In this document: positions 35,147 to 64,000 of the stretch, piece by piece
Layout: each line of letters opens with the position of its first letter
Position numbering within the stretch: position 1 is the stretch's first letter
Source of the DNA: Whitmania pigra
Lineage: Eukaryota; Annelida; Clitellata; Hirudinida; Haemopidae
Length of the DNA: 64,000 nucleotides
Reading direction: 5' to 3'
Assembly (NCBI GenBank): GCA_021613335.1
Contig: JAJTWR010000231.1
Location: 3,837,501-3,901,500 of the forward strand
Position numbers and translations under genes: made by a program
Notes under the pieces: generated by a model
The model's input: only the letters and a program-made list of their open reading frames with translations
The model's database searches: none
Told to the model about the DNA's origin: nothing

Positions 35147-37424
35147 TCAACTAAGATGCATTTTGCAAAATTTCTTCATTAAAAATGTCGTTATGTTGTT
35201 CTTTGCTTTTTTGTTATCAAATTTATTTTCAAGCAAATTTACATCTGGAATGAAGAACATTGGCAGTGATTCATTTTTTATCGCTTCAATAAGTGTTTCC
35301 AAGCTTTTTAGGTAACAGTGAGATAATTTGTCTGTTTGCAAACCAATTTTATCTCTGAAAGTGAAAAGCATGTGTTTGATATGGAAGGAACAAATAATTT
35401 TTTCATTGTCGTCTTTGTAGAAGTCATTTAGGTCTTGCTTGAGGAGTTTATAGACATCTTTCAAGTGGTCATTTTCGAGCTTAACATCATATTTCATTAT
35501 CGTCTTTTCGATTTGACCAAAGGACAGTTGAAAATACAAACATTCTTCAAATGCAAGACGTTTTTCTAAAAAAATATTGTTTGAGGATCGTCAAAAGACA
35601 TTTAAATAAAAAAACATTAATGCTCACCTGATTGATGTATTTTTGGAACAGCGTAAACATATTTATTTAAATAGTGTCGATATTTTTCGCATTCCGTGGG
35701 TGCATACGATAATCCTTTATAAGCTTTGGTAATTTTTTCAGGAATCCAGCTGCATGTCCATTCTTTTGCAGGTGGTGGCCATTCGAATATCTTGATAGCG
35801 GGAACAAAATCCATGTAGAACGATCCACTTGCCAGTTCGGCTTTGAGAGTTATTGCCGGACATCCATCTTCAACAGGCACAAGTTGTAGTTCTACTTCAA
35901 CTTTGTCTTCTACGACTCCGTCGTTATCCTTTTCTGTGGAATAAGAGTTGAAGCGAAATTTACTTTTGAGCACTTATAAACTTCCTATCTAAAACGCTCC
36001 CTTCATTTTTTGAGAATTTCAAATGATTTTTTTTTTTGCAATGCCATAAAACTTATTAAAGTGCCTAACTTAAATAATATTGCAATACTTAATTACAAAT
36101 ATTTCATTCACAATTTAGTTTTTAAATTACCTTTTCTTTCATTTAAATCTTTAATAGGATCTTTCAAATAATCTTCTTGTCTAGCTAAATACTCCTCAAT
36201 GTAACTTTTAAAGCATGAGTATAATTTTCGTGGGTTTAAGTAAGCTTTTCCAGATTCATTTGTTCTTGAACCTGATATTTCGTCTATCAAGGCTGGAAGG
36301 CGGATGGAGTTAGTTTTCAAAAGACAGCAAAGAGATGAATTGGGAATGCCATCATAAGGATGGTACAAAACTTTGATTGTTCTCAATTGTGGGATGCATA
36401 TCAGGGCGTCAAACTCAGCAGCTTGTAAAACCTGAAAAAATGATAAACGCAATTTATTGATCGTTTGATCAACTGATCAATGCAATTCAGGAACAAGATG
36501 CAATGCCATACTTATTAAAGTGCCTAACTTAAATAATATTGTAATAAGTAATTCGTGATTTAATAAAATTAAATGAATTAATAACATAAATTTGTCAACA
36601 ACAGTTATGAGAAATTATGCCCGCCAATTTTACAAGGTAAATGGACAGTAGAACAAAATTGAAAAACGCCTTAATTTCATTCATGAGAAATAAATAACCT
36701 GAGTATTATCGTAGTATGAACCAGTTTTCACAATCTCCAATTTCGACTTAGTTTTGCCCTTAAGAAATTTGAGGACGCTGTCTGATATTATGTTCCATAT
36801 TTCAATTGCTTCGGAATTGGGTTTCTTCTTAAATTTTGCTCTCTCCAATCTTTCCTGGAGATTTACTTCGAGTTTGAAAGTCATGGACAGCTGAATGTCC
36901 ACGTGTTTCTCATTTTTTGATTTCTTAGTCCCAGATTTTTCTGTGAACTTTTTGGATTTTTTGTTAGTTTTAATTTTCGAAGTGTTTCCATATGCCAAAC
37001 TCTGATTACTATCTTCATTTAAGATAATCTTGACGTTTTTCCTTACTCTTCCTTTTTTCGGAAGGTTTTCAATCGATGATATATTATTGGGGTTTATGTC
37101 CTCGTTAGAACAGGTTTGGTCTTCAGAAACTGGCGTTTCAAATGCTAAACCCTGATCATCAGATTCATTCAAGTTAATCTTAACATTTTTCTTTCCTCTT
37201 CCTTTTCCATGAAAGTTTGTAATCGATGTATTCCCATCACTGTTATCATTGTCAGAACAATTTTGGTCTTCGGAAACTGGTGTTCTAGGTGGGGTCAGTG
37301 GAGTTGGAAATGCTGGGCTGTCTCCTTTGCGGATCCTGCGATTGGAATTTTTGGATTTGAGAGCTGTTTCCAAAGATTTTTTGGATTTGGCATTTGAACC
37401 GAAAGTAGATTTTTTTCTTTCCAT
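35147..37424 (-). CDS. cGLR: cGAS-like receptor (Mab-21 nucleotidyltransferase)
   Basis: Four exons on the minus strand (36699-37424, 36131-36431, 35628-35933, 35147-35565) join in phase to 583 residues. The first 200 residues are basic and disordered, with a tandem repeat of about 49 residues (TPVSEDQ at 48 and again at 97; KGR-x-KNVKI in each). The catalytic fold begins with the GS motif (TGSYYDN, G235-S236). The metal-binding acids are E248 and D250 (EFDALI) and D384 (SFYMDFVPAI). Later blocks match cGAS in order: YVYAVPK, LSFGQIEK, SFHIKHMLFTF and FIPDVNLLENKF. The zinc-ribbon Cys/His insert of vertebrate cGAS is absent, as in insect cGLRs. Family members sense double-stranded nucleic acid in the cytosol and make cyclic dinucleotides that activate STING. 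Ligand and product here are unknown. The divergently placed gene at 40932 encodes a CARD protein. A Mab21-like developmental role is the main alternative, but the complete acid triad and long basic N-terminus favour a receptor. Confidence 0.88.
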
Positions 37425-40400
37425 AATTCTGAATCCTGAAGAGAATTCTGGGAATAACGTTATTCCTCTTCGAGTTTTTATTTATAGAATTGTCGCAGAA
37501 AAACTTATTAAAATGACGTTAAATTAATCATTTAATTCAATGCTTAAGTGCGGAGACATCCGTCAGAATAACTCTGAATAACCATGGAGGTTGTTTATAT
37601 ACACGCACAGTGGAAATTTCATGTTCTGGGTTTTTTAACAATGTTATTACTAATTTGTAGATGAATAATATGTTTATTTATGTTTTGAAAGTTTTATAAT
37701 CAATTATATATTTTTTATTATCCTTTATTCTCTATTTTAAAATTTAACTATGAAACTATAACACCTGTATAGATCAGCTACATCTTCCCATCAATTTCTG
37801 TAAAACAATTAATGTAACGTAAAACAGTAATGTATCGCGTTAAATATTTATTTATTTTATTTATTTATTAGACACAATTGAAGGGCCAGTTAGACCACTA
37901 AACACAATTGCAAAAGCAAAAGCATCGACCTGCGCGTACACAAAGGCAGCACATAAATTAAATGTAATTTAAGTAACGACTAAAGTCAAAGTCACGTATT
38001 ATTAATATAAAAATCTGTAAACAATAATGCATTATGTTAAACAAAAAATTTGAAATTTTTGCAACTACATATTACGTGCTGAGAACATAACAACAGCGCA
38101 CGGCAAAATTTCTTGATTTCTTATCTTATTAATTATTCGACTTTTTTTACTTTAGGTTTTTCATTCTTCGGCTGCTTTGAATAATTAAAGTTGATGATTA
38201 CGACTTTTTTATCATTATTATTTTCAATATCATTATCATTAACAATATCATTGTCGTCGTCGTTGTTGTTGTCGTCATCGTCGTGGTCGTCGTCGTCGTT
38301 GTTGTTAATCAGCACGGAAACGTCCTTACATCCTTGACGACCATTGTGTAGACATCACATAATTTTAATAATACTAATGATGCGACAATTTATATAGCGT
38401 TGCTTACAACTTATGTCGAAAATGTCGCTTCTACTTGGGTATCACGATTACATATGACAATGCAAGCTGAGAACGAGGCCTCCCTCGCGAACACCTCCCT
38501 GAAACAATATTAACATGGCCTACGAATAAAATTTCAAACAATTCCCTATTCACAACGAAACACAGTAACACATAAGACAATCAAGATAATGTCTTGTAAT
38601 TCGTTATTAAAATATCGATATATTATGCATGCGTATTACTACAGAACAACAGATCTTAAATATGGATGTGATGAAATAAAAAATAATAAATAACACCGCA
38701 AAGCTCTAATGATGTATTTTTCAGTCGATCACAAGCGAACAATTATGAACAATTATGTTAGTGAAATTCATTCGGTAACCGAGGCAACAAAATTGATTAA
38801 AACACCAAGAACCAATTAAAAATATTAAAAATATAACTTGCAGATTTAAATATATTCACGCTAATGAAAGATTTATTTTCCATTCCAATTATTACAACCA
38901 ATTTATGGGATTTTTGTTATTACAGCTCCAGCGCTTAGGAATTTCCATTGACTTGGTTTCCAAGAAATTATAACCATGTATTTGCTATTCTTTTGTACCA
39001 GAATCCTGCTATCTGAGACACATCGAATAATAACAATAATAACAACAACAACAGCAATAATAATAATAATAAAAATAATAATTTTATGATGCGGTGAAGC
39101 AAACATATTGTTAAAAATAATGATTTAGGACATTCATTAATTACATTAGTTAAATCAATTTTCCCTAAAATTATAACGACTTAAAAAAACATTTGGGGCG
39201 CAATGGTTACATTTATTCATAAATTATATCTTAAAAAAGCTCAAACCTATCCAAATCACATGGTTGTGAAAAATGTTAACTAAAAAGCACATTATTATCT
39301 GAATTATTTGTTGCGTAAATGTTTTGAATATTTAAAATAGTATGCTTAACCTTTAAAATGCTACAAAATATTGGATGTGAAAATGATACGTTTTACAACG
39401 GAAATTACAAAATGTTTACATTAAAGAGAAACAAACGATCAAGCGACTGCTTTGACATCCTGAAGTATCAGAATATTTAGTAATTATCAATTGGGAAATA
39501 CTGCAATCATTTAGAGTGGTAGTACCCATTTCTTTGCATGATATAAATATATATATTACAGTAATAACTGCCAACACGGACATCTTGATAGAAGGAAAAA
39601 CCGCGTCTAGGGACGCTTTTTTTTTCAAGAACAAATTTTGTTGTAACGACGTTTAATGACAGTGTTAAATTAAGAACCTGCCAAAACTTTCATAAAAGTA
39701 TGCCTGAAATGGTTCCAAAATTTGCCTATAAGCACATTTGTTTTTTAAATTTAAAAATAACATTTGTAAAGAAATGGCTGATAAAGCATCTTTGGATTTG
39801 TGCTTATTATTTCTTATATTTTAAACTTCCTATTTAGTCCTGTTTCATTCTTGTTTAATTGAATTTTGATAGATTTCCAATTGATTGTTAGATTCTCAGA
39901 AAAGACAATGATTGCCGTTGGAAAAAATTGAGATAATTTCTGCTTACGAAAGAACTAATTCTATCTGAAAATTTAGCGATGACTTCAAAGTTAGCCGACA
40001 ACCGGAAATCAACGGCAAAGTGTTTGAATGATTCTGCTTAGCTCGCTCCAAGAATCTACCAGTAACAGGTCCATTGCTGAAAGACAGTTATAATGCTTGA
40101 GAATTCTTCCTGAAATTGCTTATGACAATGATGCAATGATGATTGTGTCAGTGAAGCCGAACCTTAAAAAAAAATGCTATCGAGCCTAACTTTCCCTCAG
40201 CAAAATCTGGCATGCAAAGTTAAGGGACATAGAAAGAATGAAACTATTATCGACAGTTGTTATAATAGCTATTTTCTTCTTAAATCTTGTATGGGTTTAC
40301 TATTTCGTATGGTTTAAACATAGACACCTTGATATAGGGCAAACCGCTCATATGGTCATTTTTTATATTTTTTTATTGTATTTGAGAACAAAATATGAAA

Positions 40401-40931
40401 TTTTGAAAAAAATCGATGGTTGAAATGCTTAATGGAAAATAAACTGCACTTAAAAAATCAAAACTCAATCGCACATTAATTTTCAGAATTAAATTTTTAA
40501 AAAAAGTATGATAAAAAGGTAACAATATAAACGTCTTGTAGATTCACACATCTATTTGGTTGCATCGTATTTATTCAATGTAATTCATTGAAACAGGATT
40601 TCTTAGAAACTCAAGTATCAGCTGTACTTCAACCTAACAATGGGTGCAAAAATTTTGCTGAGCCCGATGTGTAATTATAGACGAATTATAATATGCTAAT
40701 TCCGGGAAAGAGTGCCTTCAAAACAGTCGTTTTAAAGATTATTCGATAGTATTTGATTTTAATGCCATTTAACGATGTCGTTAATAGTTTTATAATTTGT
40801 TCATCGTTTGAAAAAAACAAACATTATTTTCATGCTAAGTGCAAAACACATATGCGAATTCTAAGCCATAAAATCCTTTGTTCGTAGTCGCCGAGTAAGT
40901 GATGTTAAAATTGAAGAAGCGTTCATCCTAA
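37425..40931. other. Shared upstream region of the cGAS-like and CARD genes
   Basis: This 3.5 kb spacer separates two divergent genes and should hold both promoters. It is AT-rich, with an imperfect GAC/GAT-like repeat at about 38215-38305 and an AAT/AAC run near 39028-39080. Small frames with hydrophobic starts (minus 39416-39583; plus 40238-40420) lack supported partners and are not called. Confidence 0.4.
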
Positions 40932-44381
<3,450 letters not shown>

Positions 44382-44413
44382 CCGACAAAGGCCTTACAAA
44401 ACAAACCAGAATG

Positions 44414-44419
44414 AATAAA
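44414..44419 (+). terminator. Polyadenylation signal of the CARD gene
   Basis: AATAAA 33 bases after the stop at 44381, in the correct orientation and at a plausible distance for a very short 3' UTR. Confidence 0.5.
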
Positions 44420-47400
44420 TTTTTATTTTTTTAAATTGTTTAATAACCTTTAAACAAAAAACCTTTTTTGAATGCTCTTTTTTAGAAACCATTTAGTTGA
44501 GCTGTATGTGATACCAATTTTAAAAAAAGTGATCGGACGCATGGCATTCAACTATTAATAAAGGAAGTTTATTTTAGAAAAATATAATATTAACACTAGA
44601 AAATATTCTCAAAAAATTTATTTCAAAATAATTACACGGCACTAGTTCTCAAGACGAGCTTAATTAATTTAGCCGCTAGCATTCCGGCTTTGTGAAAAAG
44701 TTATTCACATTTACTCTATTAAATGCTCAATTGTAAGACACTGAAACGCCAAAGGTGTTCTAAAGGTTTTTCATTTAAACCAGTGAAACCCTGAAAAAAG
44801 TTGAAAACAATTATGCTAGCAATATTAATTAGTATTATCAGCAATAAAAAGCTAATTTCATGTAGAAATTTTCTTTCAATTACGTGGATCTTCTAAGTTT
44901 TTGAGTTTCTGAGATTTTTAACGATGAGGATTTTTTACTGGAGTCGATTTGGAAATGTTGAAGTAATTTTGAATTTCCAAAAGGTGGATCGTTTATTTGC
45001 CAAAATTAAAGCCGTCAAAGTTAGACGAAGATAATTCAACGAGAAACGTTAAGCAATAAATACGACGAGTATTGAACGAAGATTCGATTATTTTTCTTTT
45101 TTAAATCCTTTGGGTTTATTTGAATTTATTTGCTTTCGCTTTTTGTTTTATCTGTATATATAATGGTCTGTTTGTTTGATCCAAGAAACTCATAAACCAA
45201 AAAATCACTTCAATCAATTGCTTTAAACGAAGGTTTATAAGGAAGACCAGAAAGAGGTTACTTCGGATAGAACAACTTGGACCAGACCACTGGATGCGAG
45301 TGAGTACTCTGTTAGAAAGGAGTAAATGCTCATGACAAGTCTGCTGTGACCAAAATAGTATAGAAGACCGAAGAATGCTTGATTCAAGAACTCCACAATA
45401 AATTGGCTCATTAAACATTTTTTTCAAAAAATAATGTAAAAAAAAATATTAAATTATACCCTCTGGATTTCAACATTACAAATTATCGAAATCTTGAATA
45501 ATTTAATATTTTTAATATTAATAAAGCAAAGTTTGTTTTACTTGGATGAAAATTCGCCATAAAAATACTAAAGAAAGATGAAAACATGAAAGAAAAAGAG
45601 ATGACACCTGTTGCCACTGTTGAATATTTTAGAAGTTAATTATATCTTTTGCTCAAATGTTTCACGTGCATTAAAAATATTTCGTATAAAATTTTAGTTT
45701 TTGGAAGGAAGCTGTTTTAATTTTCTGAAAAATTTCACAGAAAACCCTGATTACCAGATGGAGATTTGCATTAATTTTTAAAACATTTCTTAGACTTCTC
45801 AAGAACCACTAAAGAAACTTCTCTGCAATTTCGTCATTTTATCCTTTTTTCTTTGACACTCTCTTGTATTGTAGAATACAAAATATATTTAATTTATTTA
45901 AATATACAATTATTATTAAATAGCCACTTACTTAATTTATTAATTTATTAATTTCCATAACTTCAGTCTAAGACTAATTATTATGGCAGCCTTATTATGG
46001 AAAGTAAAATGTTACAAATCCACCTTTAAAATCATTATATTAAATGTTACATTTATTTTTAATAGTCCCTATGAAACACTAACGGCGTATAAATGCACAA
46101 AATGCACCGCAAAAGCAACTTAAAAAAACGGTCGAAAAAAGAATTAAAAAAGACGACAAATTGTTTTCCTCATCATGTCATCAGTCTTTCACGAAAAGTT
46201 TATATCTTCCACTCCAAAAGAACGTGCCACGCGGTCCATGATGTACTCCATAAATTAAGGACGATAACTCATTCCATCAGGAAGAATGCTCCCAAAGAAA
46301 TTTATGAATCTCTGTCCTTGTTCTACTCTAGATAACCTTCCATTGTTCTGCTCTGTTGTTACTCATGAGCCAGCATTAAATGACTGGATGGTTTTAACAT
46401 CAACTCTTGTTAACCCAATTAATGCAATTTACTAAATAATTATTTACGATCCACTTGCTATTAAAAGAGGATTTTGTATGAAAGGCAGGAAAGCAATTAT
46501 CCTCGTAATTAATCATCGAACATTCCCTTGTCAAGATGCATTTTTTAAATTATGGATTTAATTGGCTCTAACAAGAATTTCTCTTTCCAATCTCAGTGAT
46601 TGTGATGACGATGTTGCCATATTATTGTTTCTACGTTGTTGTTGCTATGTTGTTGCTATGGTGTTGCTATGGTAACAATAACAATTCTTTGGAATGATTT
46701 TAATTTAAGAATTCCTTCTTCGACAAGTTTTTTCCAAAATAATAAAAAAAGACTTAAACATCAGAAATAATACTAAAAAATTTCATTTTATTTTAAAATA
46801 TTTAGCAATTTTAGTTTTATAATCCTATAATCCTAGTTTGTTTTAGCTAACACCTTGTCATTAAGTTCCAGTTGAAAGATCAGCATAAAAATGAACATAT
46901 GCAGGTTGTCAACAAAAGATATGTGCAGTCATCTTGTATGGCTTCTACTTTTATTATTTTTCTGTTTCCTCGCCGTTACTTCTCCAAAAACGTCGTACCT
47001 TCATTTTTCATGACTTTTCTGCTCCATTAACAGTTAAAAATCTTAACTGCAGGAGAATTATTAAATAGGTCTGTGAGTTATTTATGCGATCAGTCATCAG
47101 AATGTATAAATTTGGATAAGTAAATTAACGCCATCACAAAATTTAGATTTTTCGCTGTTATTATTTTTATAATAACATATAATAACTTATACAAATAATA
47201 TTACTCCAATAATATTACAATTTTTATTAAAATAATGACAACTCACGAAACAAAATAGGAGTTAGAAAAAAATTAAAATCGAATTTCATTCAGGTTGTCG
47301 TGATTGCATGCATTTTGAATTAAAATGTTTGATAAATTTAAATGTTTTACTTTCATGGAAAGACACTGTTTTATCGAAAAATAATTTATTAGCATCTGCT

Positions 47401-47970
47401 TGTCACTGGATTAAGCATCCTAATAAATACACCTTCATTATCAAAATTCCTTTTTAAAAAACGAAAGCCACGAATTTTAAAGCCTTTGATAATATTGAAA
47501 CAAATAATTGCAATATTGTCATTTTTATTTCCAACAAAATCTCACTAGCTTGAGAACCTCTCATAATTTTCGAGGAATTGAATTTCGAAGTTTGCAAAAC
47601 AACTTGTTGCAAAAATTTGTTTCTTTTTCTGTTTCGTGATTTCTCAAGATACGATGATTTTATTACGCAAAATCAATTTTATGAATGAAATCTGTCAGCA
47701 AATGATGTTGCATAAACGTTGTATCATCATCAGCACCGCAGTTAGAAAATCATCATCGTTGTCGTCATCACCCTCTCCAGCAGCTCATCATCCGAGTTCA
47801 ACGTCGCCAGCGAGTGTTGCACGTCAGCCGCCCTTAAAAGACTCGTCATTTCAAGAGTTGAATGAGTCCTCGAGACATTTTCTCTTAGATTTTAAATAAA
47901 ATCTTTCACCGACCAAATGAAGAATTAAAATGAAATCACACGAATTGATTTCAAAAACCAAGTAGTGATC
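44420..47970. other. Intergenic region and probable RasGRF 5' region
   Basis: No coding exon was recognised. The last 350 bases have raised GC content and a short open frame at 47636-47899 (rich in Ser, Pro and Ala). It ends 71 bases before the RasGRF start and may be an upstream frame in its 5' UTR. A GTTGTTGCTATG repeat lies near 46638-46675. Confidence 0.4.
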
Positions 47971-62936
<14,966 letters not shown>

Positions 62937-63767
62937 GTGAAAATGAATTTTAACACCTGTTTCTCGAGAATCATATTTCATCCCGAATGACAAACAACAT
63001 TCTCAATTTGATAAAGTTTCACTGAATCAACAATTAATTCAGCACCCATGAAAGAATTTAATCATTATAAATTCATTTACTATTTTAAATTAATATAATT
63101 TAATTAATTCATATTAGTCATAATTGGTAATTAGTTTGACAGAAACGCAATTCTTACATTGGTTTTACATTTTAAACTTTTTTATTTTATTTGATTATAG
63201 TCCGTTTACATAACTGAGATGATTTGGACTTACATCTTAAACGATAAATACATGTTTGAAAATTATTCATCGCGTAAAAGGCTCATTGATTCAACACTGC
63301 ATTCATTGCATTGACATTTCACACATTTAAATCGCAATACATACATAATCAAATGTCGTACAAAATCTTCGTCACACTTAAATGAACATTGGAATTTCAG
63401 AAATATATGTTTTAAAAAGTTTAAATTAAAAACAAATGCAAATTACACCCAATGAAGTGGAAAAAAGTTAAAACCTTTTGAAAGCGAGGGTCTTTTTCAA
63501 TATTTCGTGACTCGGTTTCAAAGGAGGCATTCCTACTCGTTAGTTGGGAAGTGAAAGCATCAAAAGCTGGAAATTGTTTTGTATCAATAAAATGAATCTT
63601 GTGTTCTCCACATTAGAAGTCCTATTATTTGCAAATTAATTTCCATGATAGATTAATGATTTTACATACATTCAGCATTTACATAGCAAATGTTTTAATT
63701 TTTAATGTTTAATCATTAGTTTAACTTTAAAATGTTGATAATTTTAAGGTCAAAACTTCAAATATTG
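62937..63767. other. Start of RasGRF intron 4
   Basis: AT-rich sequence without a recognisable exon. The next RasGRF exon must lie beyond the window. Confidence 0.5.
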
Positions 63768-63975
63768 CCGTAACTATAACTGTAACTGTAACTGTAACTT
63801 CATTTATATAGCGCCATATGCATAGCGTCAGAGGCGCTTCTTGTAACCATTTATATAGCGCTCCTTCCCAAGGGCGCTGGCGGCAGTGCAGGCTGGGTTT
63901 CGAACACGACACATTACGACTGTTGCCATTACCGCCATATGCAGGCACGTAACCCATTCGGCTAACCTGCACGCA
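63768..63975 (-). mobile_element. tRNA-derived SINE, copy 2
   Basis: Second copy of the SINE at 33309-33475, same orientation. Box A-like sequence is at 63953-63965 and box B-like at 63895-63905, with the same GC-rich body and two GCGCTATATAAATG motifs. It is longer than copy 1 and ends in a (GTTACA)n-type tail (63768-63798), as expected of a SINE that uses a LINE's machinery. Confidence 0.85.
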
Positions 63976-64000
63976 CTATAAATTCATTAATAATTATTCA

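Noticed and set aside
38385..38540. Possible third SINE copy with a TTTATATAGCG motif
   Set aside because: The tail motif and a short neighbouring stretch resemble the SINE, but box A and box B are not recognisable, so it is too degraded to annotate.
39416..39634. Small minus frame with a hydrophobic start resembling a signal peptide
   Set aside because: No partner exon, no poly(A) signal and no homology; too short to call in AT-rich DNA where hydrophobic frames are common.
40238..40423. 61-residue plus frame with membrane-like stretches
   Set aside because: Same reason: AT-rich DNA yields Phe/Ile/Leu-rich frames, and nothing else supports a gene.
47636..47899. 87-residue frame just upstream of RasGRF
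   Set aside because: Ser/Pro/Ala low complexity without a family match. It is most likely an upstream frame in the 5' UTR and is mentioned only in the regional note.

Overview
The window is AT-rich metazoan nuclear DNA. Its genes are split by many short introns, and it holds long trinucleotide and tetranucleotide arrays and a dense mix of dead transposons. Proteins readable by eye (SMCR8, an MTA-type BAH/ELM2/SANT protein, a cGAS-like receptor, a CARD protein, the N-terminus of RasGRF) point to an invertebrate bilaterian. The intron style and array content suit a lophotrochozoan such as an annelid or leech, but the species cannot be proved from the sequence. All multi-exon models below were built by hand from GT/AG junctions and reading-frame phase.

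Layout. 1-5.4 kb: no gene recognised. 5.5-8.7 kb: a 5'-truncated, catalytically dead trypsin-like copy (minus strand), with an intronless MTA-like gene nested in its last intron (plus strand). 9.55-16.3 kb: a transposon thicket, made of a 2.2 kb palindrome of GC-rich tandem arrays and hAT ends, then two inverted copies of a deleted hAT element, each with a perfect 8-bp target duplication. The second hAT copy lies inside an intron of a complete serine protease homologue (14.3-17.5 kb, minus). 19.3-28.9 kb: a 22-exon SMCR8 gene (minus) with a broken Tc1-like element in intron 1 and a minisatellite that begins at the exon 7 splice donor. 29.5-30.9 kb: a broken LINE. 31.9-33.0 kb: a four-exon gene for an unrecognised secreted protein. 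33.3-34.9 kb: a tRNA-derived SINE and a hAT relic. 35.1-37.4 kb: a cGAS-like receptor gene (minus). 40.9-44.4 kb: a CARD-coiled-coil-propeller gene (plus). 48.0 kb to the end: the first four coding exons of a RasGRF gene (plus), with an 11.7 kb first intron full of microsatellites and LINE debris.

The most interesting region is 35.1-44.4 kb. A nucleotidyltransferase of the cGAS family, with all three metal-binding acids in place, stands head-to-head with a CARD adaptor-like gene about 3.5 kb away. This may be a small innate-immune neighbourhood, but a functional link is inference. The second is the serine protease pair, where one copy has lost the catalytic Ser and the other the catalytic His.
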